This document shows positions 1 to 8,359 of a DNA stretch of 34,485 bases, piece by piece. The translations under genes and the position numbers were made by a program. The stretch's first letter is position 1; every line of letters begins with the position of its first letter. The DNA is taken from positions 1-34,485 of the forward strand of contig JALZWN010000067.1 in NCBI GenBank assembly GCA_023300235.1, read 5' to 3'. The notes below the pieces were generated by a model, which worked only from the letters and a program-made list of their open reading frames with translations, made no database searches and was not told the DNA's origin. Source of the DNA: Mariniblastus sp. GTDB lineage: Bacteria > Planctomycetota > Planctomycetia > Pirellulales > Pirellulaceae.

Positions 1-1398
1 GACCTGCCCGCGGCGGATGTCGACCGAGCCCGTGAAGCGATCGACGCCGACTTGGGGCTCGACCCGTTCGAAGCGATTCCCGTTTCCGCAAAAACTGGCT
101 TGCACATCGAAGACGTCCTCGAAGGCATCGTCAAAAAACTCCCTCCGCCAACCGGCGATCCAAACTCGCCGCTCAGAGCACTCGTCTTTGACGCTCACTT
201 TGACAAATACCGCGGCGTGATTTTGCAAATTCGAGTCATGGAGGGCACGCTCAAAACCAAAGACGCGATTCACTTCATGCACGGCGGCCGTGATTACAAC
301 GTCGACGAACTTGGCCTGAACCAATTGAAGCTGAGCCCCAAGGATAAACTCGCCGCCGGCGATGTGGGTTACGTCGTTGCGGGAGTCAAGAGCGTTCAAG
401 ACATCGAAGTTGGCGACACGATCACGCTGGTGGAAAACCCGGCTGCAGAACCGATCCCCGGCTACCAAAAGGCTCGCCAAGTGGTGTTTTCTTCGGTGTA
501 CCCGATGAGCACCGATCAGTATAAAGATTTGACCAAGGCGTTAGACAAACTAGCAATCAACGACGCTGCGTTGACTTACGAAAAAGACTCCTCGGCCGCG
601 TTGGGGTTTGGCTTCCGCTGTGGCTTCTTGGGTTTGCTGCACCTGGACGTGATCCAAGAGCGACTGCAGCGCGAATTTGATCTGGGGCTCGTGATTTCCG
701 CTCCTTCGGTAAAATACAAAATCACTGTAAAAACCGGCGAAGAAATCGAAGTCGATAACCCCAGTTACTGGCCCGACCCGACTCAAATCGAAGAAATCAC
801 AGAGCCGTTCATCAAGGCCTCGATCATCACCCCCGAAGAATATGTCGGCCCCGTGATGGAATTGTGCCGCGAACACCGCAGCGAATCGCAGACGATGAAC
901 TTCCTTTCGACCGGTCGCATGGAAGTCGTCAGCGAGATGCCGTTGGGCGAAGTGCTGTTTGATTTTTACGGGAAACTGAAAATGATCACCCGCGGCTATG
1001 GATCGTTTGACTACGAACAAACCGAATACCGCAAAACGGACGTCGTCAAAGTCGAGATCTTGGTCAACAAAGAACCCGTCGACACGCTGGCTTACCTCGT
1101 GCACCGCGAAAAAGCTCGAACTCGAGCGCTACATTATTGCGAACGTTTGGCCAAAGAGATTCCTCGGCATCAATTTAAGATTCCAATCCAAGGCGTGATC
1201 GGCGGCAACGTAATCGCTCGATCGACCATCGCTCCTTTCCGCAAAGACGTGACCGAAAAACTATACGGCGGCGATGTCTCGCGGAAAAAGAAGCTGCTTG
1301 AGAAACAAAAGAAGGGCAAGGCCAAGATGAAACAGTTTGGCCGCGTGAACATTCCGCAAAAAGCCTTTGTGTCGGTACTGCGAGCTGACAACGACTAG
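1..1398 (+). CDS. lepA: Elongation factor 4 (LepA), 5'-truncated by window edge
   Basis: This is the C-terminal part of the ribosomal back-translocase EF-4, a translational GTPase that acts on stalled or mistranslocated ribosomes. The reading frame is open from base 1, so the gene starts outside the window. About 465 residues are present against roughly 600 in the family, and the missing part holds GTPase motifs G1-G4. The G5 motif SAKTG is at fragment residues 29-33, followed by the EF-Tu-like domain II and the EF-G-like domains (RGYGSFDYE near residue 332). The basic LepA-specific C-terminal domain contains KKKLLEKQKKGKAKMKQFGR, the family signature. The stop is TAG. No intrinsic terminator is evident before the convergent gene 60 bp downstream. 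The identification is secure. Confidence 0.97.
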   Translation, partial: DLPAADVDRAREAIDADLGLDPFEAIPVSAKTGLHIEDVLEGIVKKLPPPTGDPNSPLRALVFDAHFDKYRGVILQIRVMEGTLKTKDAIHFMHGGRDYNVDELGLNQLKLSPKDKLAAGDVGYVVAGVKSVQDIEVGDTITLVENPAAEPIPGYQKARQVVFSSVYPMSTDQYKDLTKALDKLAINDAALTYEKDSSAALGFGFRCGFLGLLHLDVIQERLQREFDLGLVISAPSVKYKITVKTGEEIEVDNPSYWPDPTQIEEITEPFIKASIITPEEYVGPVMELCREHRSESQTMNFLSTGRMEVVSEMPLGEVLFDFYGKLKMITRGYGSFDYEQTEYRKTDVVKVEILVNKEPVDTLAYLVHREKARTRALHYCERLAKEIPRHQFKIPIQGVIGGNVIARSTIAPFRKDVTEKLYGGDVSRKKKLLEKQKKGKAKMKQFGRVNIPQKAFVSVLRADND

Positions 1399-1459
1399 CC
1401 CCTGATTCGGATCGGATCGATGCCCGGTGGCTCTCTATTAAACCTTGAAAGCAACCGAA

Positions 1460-3124
1460 CTAGTGATCTTGGCTAAGCGGGAACCGAATCTCGATCGTGT
1501 TAAGATTATCTGCGTCGGTCGCGCAAACCACCGAACCGTTGTGGCTCTCCGCAACCTTCCGACTCACGAGCATTTCTAAATGACCATGTTCGACGTTAAC
1601 CCTATTGATCTCGCCTTTCCCCAGCTCGGGCAGATTAAAGCGGTAATCAAAATGCTGGAATGTCACTCGAACAACGTACTGGTCTTCTACCAAAAACGTC
1701 TCCAACGAGACGATGCCTTGGCCATTGTCACCTTCCCCAGCCGCCAACCATCCAACGGCTAGAACATTTCGAATGGCCCTGTCAAAATAGCGCTCATCCA
1801 GCTTAATTGCAAAATCAGCCGAAGTGCGGTGAGTCGTTTTGACGCGAGTGCCACCGGCCACTTCGGCTATCTGGCATACGATCGAATCGACAACCCCCTG
1901 CGGCTTAAACTCTCGCAAAAACGGCTGGAAATCCCTGCAATGCAGCGACACGTTGGTCGTAAGTTGTGCGATGCGATTTTGAGCTTGCTTGACCGTGTTC
2001 CAGCCTTGAGCGACCTGCTGCAAGTCGTTTGACCGCATGCCAGATTCGATTAAAAACTCGCCGCCGCTAGCCAAGTGCAACAAATTGTTCATGCGATGTG
2101 AAACCACGGTCGTCAACTTCTCGACCGCGTCAGTGCGAGCGTCAGCCAACGCGCCCCGCATGTAAAGATTATTCTCGATTACTGCGGCCGCTTGCTTTCC
2201 GAATACTGCGAAAACCTCCAAGCCTTGGTCCGTAAAAATGCTTTTATCAGGACCGCTAACGCTTTGGAAATCGTCTACATAAATCAACCCCAGCAACTTT
2301 TGACCATTATCAATCGGGACGCACATCGCGGCAACTTTCTGCGACAACTCCGCACGCACCTCAAAGTTGCTCAACGCTGGCAACCGGGATTCAAGCACCC
2401 GATCGACGAGCCCTCGATGGAACTTTATTTTTGGCAATGTCTCTGACGGCGAAGCCACCGAATCCGCATCGGTTACCAGCGGAGTAAACGTTTTCGAAAA
2501 ATCTTGTTCGTTCTGGTCCAGCAAAACAAGCATCGCCTGATCCGTTTTGGCCCAACCGCCCACCAGTTTGACCAAGCTATGACAAAGGCTCTCCAGCGTT
2601 AGATTTTTAGATGCCGTCCGCGACGCGCGGTACGCAAAATCCAAATCGCCGCCGCTTCGATCCCGGATTTGTTCGTCGGCGGTTTGGGAATAACTTTCGA
2701 TCGACGAATCTAATATAGGCCGTGCGGTTTCAACTGCGGGCGCGAGTTCAGCGTCGAAATCAAAATCTTCACACTTGTCGCCGGTAGTTTTTTCGACCGA
2801 CGAGTTTTCTTCAGCACTCGCCACCTCCAAAACCGTACTACCGACCAGGACCTGGTCGCCGATCTCCAATGGCTGGCATCGCACCAAACTGCCGTTCACG
2901 AAAGTTCCATTGGAGCTCCCAGCATCTTCGACCGAATACGTCGATCCACTCACCAGCACGAACCGGCAGTGATAGCGCGAAACGTTGTCGTCGCGTACCG
3001 TTAGATTGTTTTTATGATGCCGACCACAACTGACAACAGGTTGGTCCAGCAGAACCTTGTCACCCAAGGATTCGCCATTGCATACACGGATATAAGTTCT
3101 CACATGTTCTTCCGGCAAAGACAC
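1460..3124 (-). CDS. FHA-GAF protein with degenerate histidine-kinase core
   Basis: A 554-residue multidomain signalling protein. Residues about 28-100 form an FHA phosphothreonine-binding domain (SCGRHHKNN, SRYHC, SSNGTFVNG). Residues about 170-325 resemble a GAF sensor domain (LGLIYVDD, AVFGKQAAAVIEN). Residues about 330-400 resemble a dimerisation helix pair (VVSHRMNNLL), and the end resembles a HATPase_c fold (VSRKVAESHNGSV). The ATP-binding N box lacks its usual Asn (RAIRNVL), and the G1 Asp-x-Gly motif is not visible where expected. It therefore probably binds phospho-partners and ligands rather than acting as an active kinase. The apparent start is a GTG at 3124; a GTG 15 bp further in is possible. 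It follows a broken small lipoprotein gene on the same strand by about 36 bp. There is no predicted signal peptide or membrane segment, so it is likely cytoplasmic. Confidence 0.85.
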   Translation of the reverse strand: MSLPEEHVRTYIRVCNGESLGDKVLLDQPVVSCGRHHKNNLTVRDDNVSRYHCRFVLVSGSTYSVEDAGSSNGTFVNGSLVRCQPLEIGDQVLVGSTVLEVASAEENSSVEKTTGDKCEDFDFDAELAPAVETARPILDSSIESYSQTADEQIRDRSGGDLDFAYRASRTASKNLTLESLCHSLVKLVGGWAKTDQAMLVLLDQNEQDFSKTFTPLVTDADSVASPSETLPKIKFHRGLVDRVLESRLPALSNFEVRAELSQKVAAMCVPIDNGQKLLGLIYVDDFQSVSGPDKSIFTDQGLEVFAVFGKQAAAVIENNLYMRGALADARTDAVEKLTTVVSHRMNNLLHLASGGEFLIESGMRSNDLQQVAQGWNTVKQAQNRIAQLTTNVSLHCRDFQPFLREFKPQGVVDSIVCQIAEVAGGTRVKTTHRTSADFAIKLDERYFDRAIRNVLAVGWLAAGEGDNGQGIVSLETFLVEDQYVVRVTFQHFDYRFNLPELGKGEINRVNVEHGHLEMLVSRKVAESHNGSVVCATDADNLNTIEIRFPLSQDH

Positions 3125-3160
3125 TCACCTATTGTTAAAACTTCTCAGCAGAAGCGCACG

Positions 3161-3433
3161 TCATCCCATCACGACGCAACTTTCAGGATTTCTAGCTCGA
3201 TCCAAAACCAAAATCGAGTAACGTTCTCCCAGTTTAATCAGCTGGCCGACCACAAGACGCAGATCGCCTCGGGTCAAAACATCTGTTGCTACGTTTGGAC
3301 GTTATACGCCAGATTCAGGGTCGACTTCGATCGTTTGCAAGTCGACGTCAGTGTTGCTTGGCGCAGGTGCATCGGACGAACATCCCGACACGGCCATTGT
3401 GGCAACGACCAGTATTAAAAGAAACTTTTTCAA
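3161..3433 (-). pseudogene. Small lipoprotein gene interrupted by an in-frame TAA
   Basis: Reading the minus strand from TTG at 3433, with a GAGGG ribosome site just upstream, gives a clear lipoprotein start: MKKFLLILVVATMAVSGC, with a signal peptide and lipobox VSGC. After 43 residues there is a TAA (3302-3304). The same frame then stays open for 46 more codons and encodes a plausible ordered segment (GDLRLVVGQLIKLGERYSIL) up to TGA at 3161-3163. The coding character on both sides of the stop suggests one 90-residue protein with a nonsense mutation. Alternatives are a genuine 43-residue lipoprotein followed by a second tiny gene, or a base error in the source sequence. I do not recognise the family. 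Confidence 0.6.
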
Positions 3434-3777
3434 AACTCAACCCTCAATAATTAAAAGATAAAAGCGATTCGTCAATTGTCACCGACAACCATTTTCTTTA
3501 CAAAAGCGGCCGCATGAAGGTCGTGGATTTTCAAACCGTTTAAATTGCTTCGGCGATAGCCATGGTGTTCTATTCGAATACCCCGAATAAATTCACAACC
3601 TCACCCAGCAACAGCGACCGAAACCTTATCGCCTCAGTTCTCTTTGAACATGCGAAAGTTGGACGGAGTCATGCGCCCATCGTGACCGATCAACGATCGT
3701 TCTACCAGCGGCTTGTAATTCGAACCAACTCCCTTCAACTCAGCTAGACCAAGAAACAACTTAACGGCGAAAATTAC
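3434..3777. other. Intergenic region between lipoprotein remnant and surE
   Basis: These 344 bp separate two divergent transcripts and should contain the promoters of both surE (plus) and the small lipoprotein gene (minus). I see no convincing -35/-10 pair. A minus-strand frame ending near 3634 has coding-like codons but no credible start or homology I can name. Nothing else is supported. Confidence 0.4.
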
Positions 3778-4557
3778 ATGAAAATCCTGCTTACTAACGA
3801 TGACGGAATCTATGCCCACGGTTTGATTCAGCTAACACGGTTCCTAAAAAGCCAAGGAAACTCGGTGTTCGTGGTAGCACCGGCGACCGAGCAGAGCGGC
3901 GTCAGCAGTGCGATCACTTACCTTCGCCCGCTGATCGCAAAAAAGTTCACCAGCCTCCCCTCGGATCCCACCGAAGTCGGTGGTGCGATTCTTAACGGCA
4001 CGCCCGTCGATTGCGTCAGACTCGGCCTTCACGAACTCTGCCCATGGAAGCCAGACGTGGTCGTTAGCGGAATTAACGACGGTTTAAATGCTGGGGCAAA
4101 CGTGAACTACTCAGGCACCGTCGCAGGAGCCATGACCGCCACGTCACTTGGCTTTAAGTCCATGTCAATCAGCATCGAATCGGGGCCACAGCAAGAGTAC
4201 TTTCGGGCAGCCGAATCGGCTTGGCCGTTGATTCAAAAACTAGTCGCCACCAACATGCCAAAAAAATCATTCGTAAACGTTAACTACCCGACCGAATCGA
4301 TTCAAACCAAGCCGAACTTCGATTATCAAGTCGTGCCCACCGAAACCAACCCCATGGGCTATCAATTTGCTCATGGCCACGACCCTAAAAATCGACCGTA
4401 CTTCTGGGCGACCAATAATCCGCCGCCCGAGCCGTCTCCTTTCTTGACCGACACCCAAGTTTTGAAAAAAGGCAACGTCACGGTTTCGGTCCTCAGCAGC
4501 GATCTTAACTACCGCGCTGCAGAACCACTTCCCGATTGGTTGACAGACAAGACGTAA
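3778..4557 (+). CDS. surE: 5'/3'-nucleotidase SurE
   Basis: SurE is a metal-dependent phosphatase that removes phosphate from nucleoside 5'- and 3'-monophosphates in the cytoplasm; in many bacteria it is linked to stationary-phase survival. The 259-residue product has the family length and motifs in order: the N-terminal metal-binding NDDG at residues 7-10, the APATEQSGVSSAIT loop with its serine, the NGTPVDCV segment, and SGINDGLNAGANVNYSGTVA, which supplies the Asn metal ligand and nucleotide pocket. The ATG start places MKILLTNDDG exactly at the family's usual N terminus. It lies 126 bp upstream of the mogA-like gene on the same strand and could be co-transcribed with it. The call is secure. 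Confidence 0.96.
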   Translation: MKILLTNDDGIYAHGLIQLTRFLKSQGNSVFVVAPATEQSGVSSAITYLRPLIAKKFTSLPSDPTEVGGAILNGTPVDCVRLGLHELCPWKPDVVVSGINDGLNAGANVNYSGTVAGAMTATSLGFKSMSISIESGPQQEYFRAAESAWPLIQKLVATNMPKKSFVNVNYPTESIQTKPNFDYQVVPTETNPMGYQFAHGHDPKNRPYFWATNNPPPEPSPFLTDTQVLKKGNVTVSVLSSDLNYRAAEPLPDWLTDKT

Positions 4558-4683
4558 GTTAGATTCTTTAATGGTCTCGCAAAATCGGTCTAGCAAAAAT
4601 TCGCCCATGCCTCGATTTTTCGATTTCCCCGAAAGCGTCAGCGGACCAGCGAAAACAATCCCCCCCCCTCCAAACACGATGCC

Positions 4684-5250
4684 ATGAATCCAACCCCATC
4701 AAACGCCCCGCCGAAAATTGGCGTGCTAACCGTTTCCGATCGAGCCAGCCGCGGAGAGTACGAAGACCGTGGCGGGCCGGCGGCGATCAACTATTTGGAA
4801 ACGACGATCACGACCGAAGTTGAATTTTGCAAACGAATCGTCCCTGACGTTCAATCGGAAATCGAATCCGCGGTCATCGACATGACCGATCATCAGCAGT
4901 GTTCTTTGGTCGTCATCACAGGCGGAACCGGGCCAGCGATTCGAGATGTCACTCCGGAAGCGCTCGAGGCCGTTTGCGACAAAATGCTTCCTGGATTCGG
5001 CGAGGCGATGCGAGCGGTTTCGTTGCTGCAGGTGCCCACCGCCATTTTGTCTCGGCAAACCGCCGGCATCCGCTCCGATCCCGACGGCGGGAGTCTAATT
5101 ATCACGCTACCAGGTAGCCCCAAAGCGATCGCCGAATGCCTAGACGGAGTTTTGGCGGCGGTTCCGTACTGCATCGAATTAATCGGCGGGCCGATTTTAG
5201 AGACCGATCCGGCCAGGGTGGTGGCATTTAGGCCAAAGAAAAAGAAGTAG
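4684..5250 (+). CDS. mog: Molybdopterin adenylyltransferase, MogA/MoaB family
   Basis: This cytoplasmic enzyme adenylates molybdopterin before molybdenum insertion in cofactor synthesis. The 188-residue protein shows the MoCF-binding fold motifs: VLTVSDRASRGEYEDRGGP near the N terminus (the MogA-type version), VVITGGTGPAIRDVTPEAL with the conserved GGTG, LPGFGEAMR with the catalytic-region acidic residue, SRQTAGIR, and ITLPGSPKAI. The ATG follows a short Pro-rich N terminus. No other molybdenum cofactor gene is visible nearby, so pathway context is lacking. The MogA rather than MoaB assignment rests on the EYEDRGGP motif and is likely but not certain. Confidence 0.9.
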   Translation: MNPTPSNAPPKIGVLTVSDRASRGEYEDRGGPAAINYLETTITTEVEFCKRIVPDVQSEIESAVIDMTDHQQCSLVVITGGTGPAIRDVTPEALEAVCDKMLPGFGEAMRAVSLLQVPTAILSRQTAGIRSDPDGGSLIITLPGSPKAIAECLDGVLAAVPYCIELIGGPILETDPARVVAFRPKKKK

Positions 5251-5447
5251 AGTGACTGGCGAAGATGAAAAAGGCAGGCAAGATGAAGGGCAGGGGAGCC
5301 TGCGACGTGGCTGTTTAGAATTTTGGGTTCTTTTCAAATTCCCAAGACCCGTGACCTAACGTGTCACTCGCTTGGCGATACTTGGGATATCAAACGAAGC
5401 GGAGGCGAACAAAAAACGCCGATCCCCCTAACCAGTAAAGAATTCCC

Positions 5448-5699
5448 ATGACAGCCTTAATTCAAAAATCGATCCGCCAGCACGAAGACTTTGTGGTCGA
5501 GTTCAGCTACTGCGACTCAAAAGGCAAAAAGACTCGACGCGTCGTCAGCCCGATTCGTTTTTTGGGCAACGACCGATTTTTGGGTCTTTGCTTGTCACGC
5601 GAAGAACCGCGACAGTTTTACTTGAAGCGTTGCGAGGCGATGGAAGTACAACCCGCTTGCAACTACGTCATGCCTGTCCAAGCCGTCGAAGTTGCCTAA
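5448..5699 (+). CDS. Small WYL-like domain protein
   Basis: An 83-residue protein whose central part follows the WYL pattern: a beta strand with FSYCDSKGKKTRRVVSPIRF, then FLGLCLSREEPRQFYLKRCEAMEV. This matches the family layout of aromatic strand, KG turn, Arg-x-x-x-Pro, and a final strand with R-x-F-x-L-x-R. WYL domains usually sense ligands or nucleic acid next to a helix-turn-helix, but none is present here, so it is a stand-alone WYL-like module. It is preceded by about 200 bp without a gene. Function is unknown and the family call is moderate. Confidence 0.7.
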   Translation: MTALIQKSIRQHEDFVVEFSYCDSKGKKTRRVVSPIRFLGNDRFLGLCLSREEPRQFYLKRCEAMEVQPACNYVMPVQAVEVA

Positions 5700-5922
5700 T
5701 TCGCACCAACGCCTGCCACTTTCATCCGGGCCCGGCAACTGTTCCCAGCTGAACGCCAATCCGTCAGGCAGCGGCGACAGCGCCGACTTACCCAACGTCG
5801 TTAGCAAATAAGAAATCAGCCACTAAACCCCAGCAGCCCACCCGCAAATATCTCTATTTATCCAGATGCCGCATTTCGCTATCGTTCGCCGAGTTTTCAA
5901 TTTTGAATAAAAGGATGAATCG

Positions 5923-6687
5923 ATGCGAAAGTTATTTTTGCCAACCTGCTTAGCTGCGTGCATTTGTTTTGCCGCTTCTAGTCTGCAAGCACAAACTCCC
6001 GTTCAGCAAAACACCGTCAAAGGCGGAGTCGCAGGCGCAATTATCGGTGGCATCATTGGCCATCAAAATGACGAAACCGCCGAAGGCGTCGCCATCGGTG
6101 CGGCCCTTGGTGCGTTGACCGGGAACGTCGTCGGAAAATCGCAGCAACAAAATGCCCTACGCCAACAGCAGTATCAAGCTCAACTGTACGAACAAGAACA
6201 GCTTCAATTGCAAGCCAACCAAGTCCGGCTCGATCGAGCGGTTTCGTTGAGCGATGCAGTCGCGATGACCAATAGCGGCATGAGTGACGATTTGATTATT
6301 AGCCAAATCATTAACAATGGCGTGCAACAACAAATCGGCGTGAGCGAAGTGATCACGTTGCATCAAAACGGTGTTCGCGAACCGGTCATTAAAGCAATGC
6401 AAAACGCGCCGATCGGTCAAGCAGCCATCCAACCGTCGCCTCAATACGAACAAGTTGTAGCGGCTCCGGTCATCACGCATGTGGCCGGCCCCGTCGTTGC
6501 ACCAGTAGTCATTCGGCCAAATCCAGCTCCGAGAGTGATCGTGCATTCGACTCCGGTTTATCGCCGCCCGACCCCGTCGCCTTCTTATTACCGAGGCCGA
6601 CCACAAACACGGTATCCGTCGAACAGCAACAAGTACCGTAACTCAGGCCGATCTTCTAGTGGTGCTTCGATCCGGATTGGTTTCTAG
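5923..6687 (+). CDS. Secreted glycine-zipper protein
   Basis: A 254-residue exported protein. Residues 1-24 are a signal peptide (LAACICFAASSLQAQ). Residues about 33-70 are a glycine-zipper segment (GGVAGAIIGGIIG, AIGAALGALTGNVVG) typical of outer-membrane or envelope proteins that pack helices in or on membranes. A Gln-rich coiled stretch follows (residues 72-100). Then come two short helical repeats with the pattern 'DLIISQIINNGV / EVITLHQNGV', and a Pro- and Arg-rich, low-complexity tail. The start is ATG with an AAGGA ribosome site 9-10 bp upstream. It is followed by an intrinsic terminator, so it is probably the last gene of its unit. No enzymatic role is suggested. Confidence 0.85.
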   Translation: MRKLFLPTCLAACICFAASSLQAQTPVQQNTVKGGVAGAIIGGIIGHQNDETAEGVAIGAALGALTGNVVGKSQQQNALRQQQYQAQLYEQEQLQLQANQVRLDRAVSLSDAVAMTNSGMSDDLIISQIINNGVQQQIGVSEVITLHQNGVREPVIKAMQNAPIGQAAIQPSPQYEQVVAAPVITHVAGPVVAPVVIRPNPAPRVIVHSTPVYRRPTPSPSYYRGRPQTRYPSNSNKYRNSGRSSSGASIRIGF

Positions 6688-6764
6688 GCATTACGAAAGC
6701 CAACGACTAGCTCAAGCTTTCTCAAGAAAAATTTGATTCGTCGAATTCAGATTAAACAACTACA

Positions 6765-6796
6765 ATACCGGGCTCAATCGAGTCCGGTATTTTTTT
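6765..6796 (+). terminator. Intrinsic terminator
   Basis: A stem ATACCGG/CCGGTAT with an extra CTC/GAG pair inside the loop is followed by a run of six T. It lies 77 bp after the glycine-zipper gene and upstream of the mannosyltransferase gene, so it most likely ends the former's transcript. Confidence 0.85.
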
Positions 6797-6927
6797 GTGC
6801 TGTGTTTTCGACCAAACCAAACCATGATTCGCACAATGACGAACTCTCAAAAAGACATCCCCCGCCGCCATGGTTCGCCCGGCACCGCCCGATCGACCGA
6901 GACGATTCAAAGCAAACCGGTCCCCAA

Positions 6928-8139
6928 ATGAACACTCGTCGCATCTTAAGCCTCCAGCCTTACTACGGCGAAAGCCATCGGCAGTTTATCGATGGTTGGG
7001 TGGAACACAGTCAGCACGATTGGCAATTGTTAACGCTCCCCGGCCGGCACTGGAAATGGCGAATGCGACACGCCGCGGTCGAGTTTACCCAGCAAATGAA
7101 AAAACTGGCCGCTGCCGGAGAAGCGTTTGACGCCATCGTTACGACCGACATGATGAACGCGGCCGAGCTCAAAGGTTTGCTCGTCGCCGCTTGTCCCGAG
7201 TACAGCCGGTTACCTTTAGTAGTCTATTTTCATGAAAACCAATTCGCCTACCCAAGCCAGTTCGGCCCCGATTCAAATCAGCATCAACGCGACCAACACT
7301 TTGGCTTCACCAACTTTTTATCAGCCTTAGCCGCCGATCAAGTTTGGTTCAACTCGAGCTACAATCAACAATCGATGCTGTACCACCTTGAGAACAGCAG
7401 TCGGCGTTGGCCCGATTATTCGCCCAAAGCACAGGTCAAACAACTGCTCGAGAAATTCTCCGTCGAGGCTCCTGGCATCGAGCAACCGCCGATCGACGTT
7501 GCCGATTTCCACCAGCAGCGATCGCAACGCCGACAATCCGCGATGCCGCTGCGTATCGTTTGGGCGGCTCGTTGGGAGCACGACAAAAACCCGCAATTGC
7601 TTCTGGACAGCTTACGTTTGCTAAAGGCCCAAACCGACCACTTTGAAATCAGCGTGATGGGTCAGCGGTTTCGCAAAGCACCATCCGCGTTCGACCAAAT
7701 CGAAAAGGAGTTTGCGGATCAGATTCGGCACTGGGGGTTTGTGACCAGCAGGGAAGGGTACTGGAACGTGTTGGCCGAGTCGGATGTGTTTGTTTCGACG
7801 GCTTCGCATGAGTTTTTTGGCATCGCTGCGGCCGAGGCGATTGCGGTTGGGCTGCACCCGTTGTTTCCTAACGATCTAGCCTACCCGGAAATGGTTCAGC
7901 GATTGCTTGACAACGCAGCGGCGGTCTCAACGGATCTGAACATTGACGAATCTTATTTTCTGTATGACATCGGCGATGGCGGTGCGGCCGCATTAGCCGA
8001 ACACATGGTTCGTCTGGCAAACCGGCCGGCAGAGGTTCCTTACGCGGTCTCGACTGCGACTCAAACCGCGTTTCTTAAACAACTTTCTTGGCCAACCCGC
8101 GCCAAGACGATGGACCAACGTTTGGCGGACCTCGCCTAG
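6928..8139 (+). CDS. tRNA-queuosine alpha-mannosyltransferase (QTMAN/GTDC1, DUF3524) homologue
   Basis: A GT4-like glycosyltransferase of the family whose animal member (GTDC1/QTMAN) adds mannose to queuosine in tRNA-Asp. The N-terminal DUF3524 region is very characteristic: ILSLQPYYGESHRQFIDGW, then LPGRHWKWRMRHAA, then LVVYFHENQFAYPSQ and WFNSSYNQ. The C-terminal Rossmann half has RIVWAARWEHDKNP and a donor-site segment SREGYWNVLAESDVFVSTASHEFFGIAAAEA. I chose the ATG at 6928 because the family begins with this segment; the frame is open further upstream but reads across a terminator. The protein is 403 residues. The mannosyl activity in bacteria is inferred from the family. Confidence 0.88.
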   Translation: MNTRRILSLQPYYGESHRQFIDGWVEHSQHDWQLLTLPGRHWKWRMRHAAVEFTQQMKKLAAAGEAFDAIVTTDMMNAAELKGLLVAACPEYSRLPLVVYFHENQFAYPSQFGPDSNQHQRDQHFGFTNFLSALAADQVWFNSSYNQQSMLYHLENSSRRWPDYSPKAQVKQLLEKFSVEAPGIEQPPIDVADFHQQRSQRRQSAMPLRIVWAARWEHDKNPQLLLDSLRLLKAQTDHFEISVMGQRFRKAPSAFDQIEKEFADQIRHWGFVTSREGYWNVLAESDVFVSTASHEFFGIAAAEAIAVGLHPLFPNDLAYPEMVQRLLDNAAAVSTDLNIDESYFLYDIGDGGAAALAEHMVRLANRPAEVPYAVSTATQTAFLKQLSWPTRAKTMDQRLADLA

Positions 8140-8144
8140 GCCCC

Positions 8145-8186
8145 CGCATAGATCAACCTCTTCGCATAGATCAACCTCTTCGCATA
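8145..8186. repeat. 18-bp tandem repeat, 2.3 copies
   Basis: The unit CGCATAGATCAACCTCTT occurs twice without change (8145-8162, 8163-8180), followed by CGCATA of a third copy. It starts 6 bp after the mannosyltransferase stop. No function is apparent. Confidence 0.9.
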
Positions 8187-8359
8187 ACTGTCAAACCGCA
8201 GGAAACTGCCGCTGCGGCCCCTCGCCATCGCACCTGCCAGCATAACCGGCGCAACCATCTGCGCTCGCCATCATTGTTGTTTTATTAACAAAGGTTTGAC
8301 CAGCATCGGCTTGTCTGCGAAATAAGTTTTCGCGACCGAATTTTTAAACAGCCAATCAC

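Noticed and set aside
550..1104. Minus-strand 184-residue frame inside lepA.
   Set aside because: It is fully opposite a secure gene, and its composition (Phe/His/Asp-rich) is typical of an antisense shadow.
3634..3819. Minus-strand frame of 61 codons overlapping the surE start, with a protein-like end (LVERSLIGHDGRMTPSNFRM).
   Set aside because: It overlaps a secure gene start, has no ribosome site and no family I recognise. Codon use is suggestive but not enough to call a gene.
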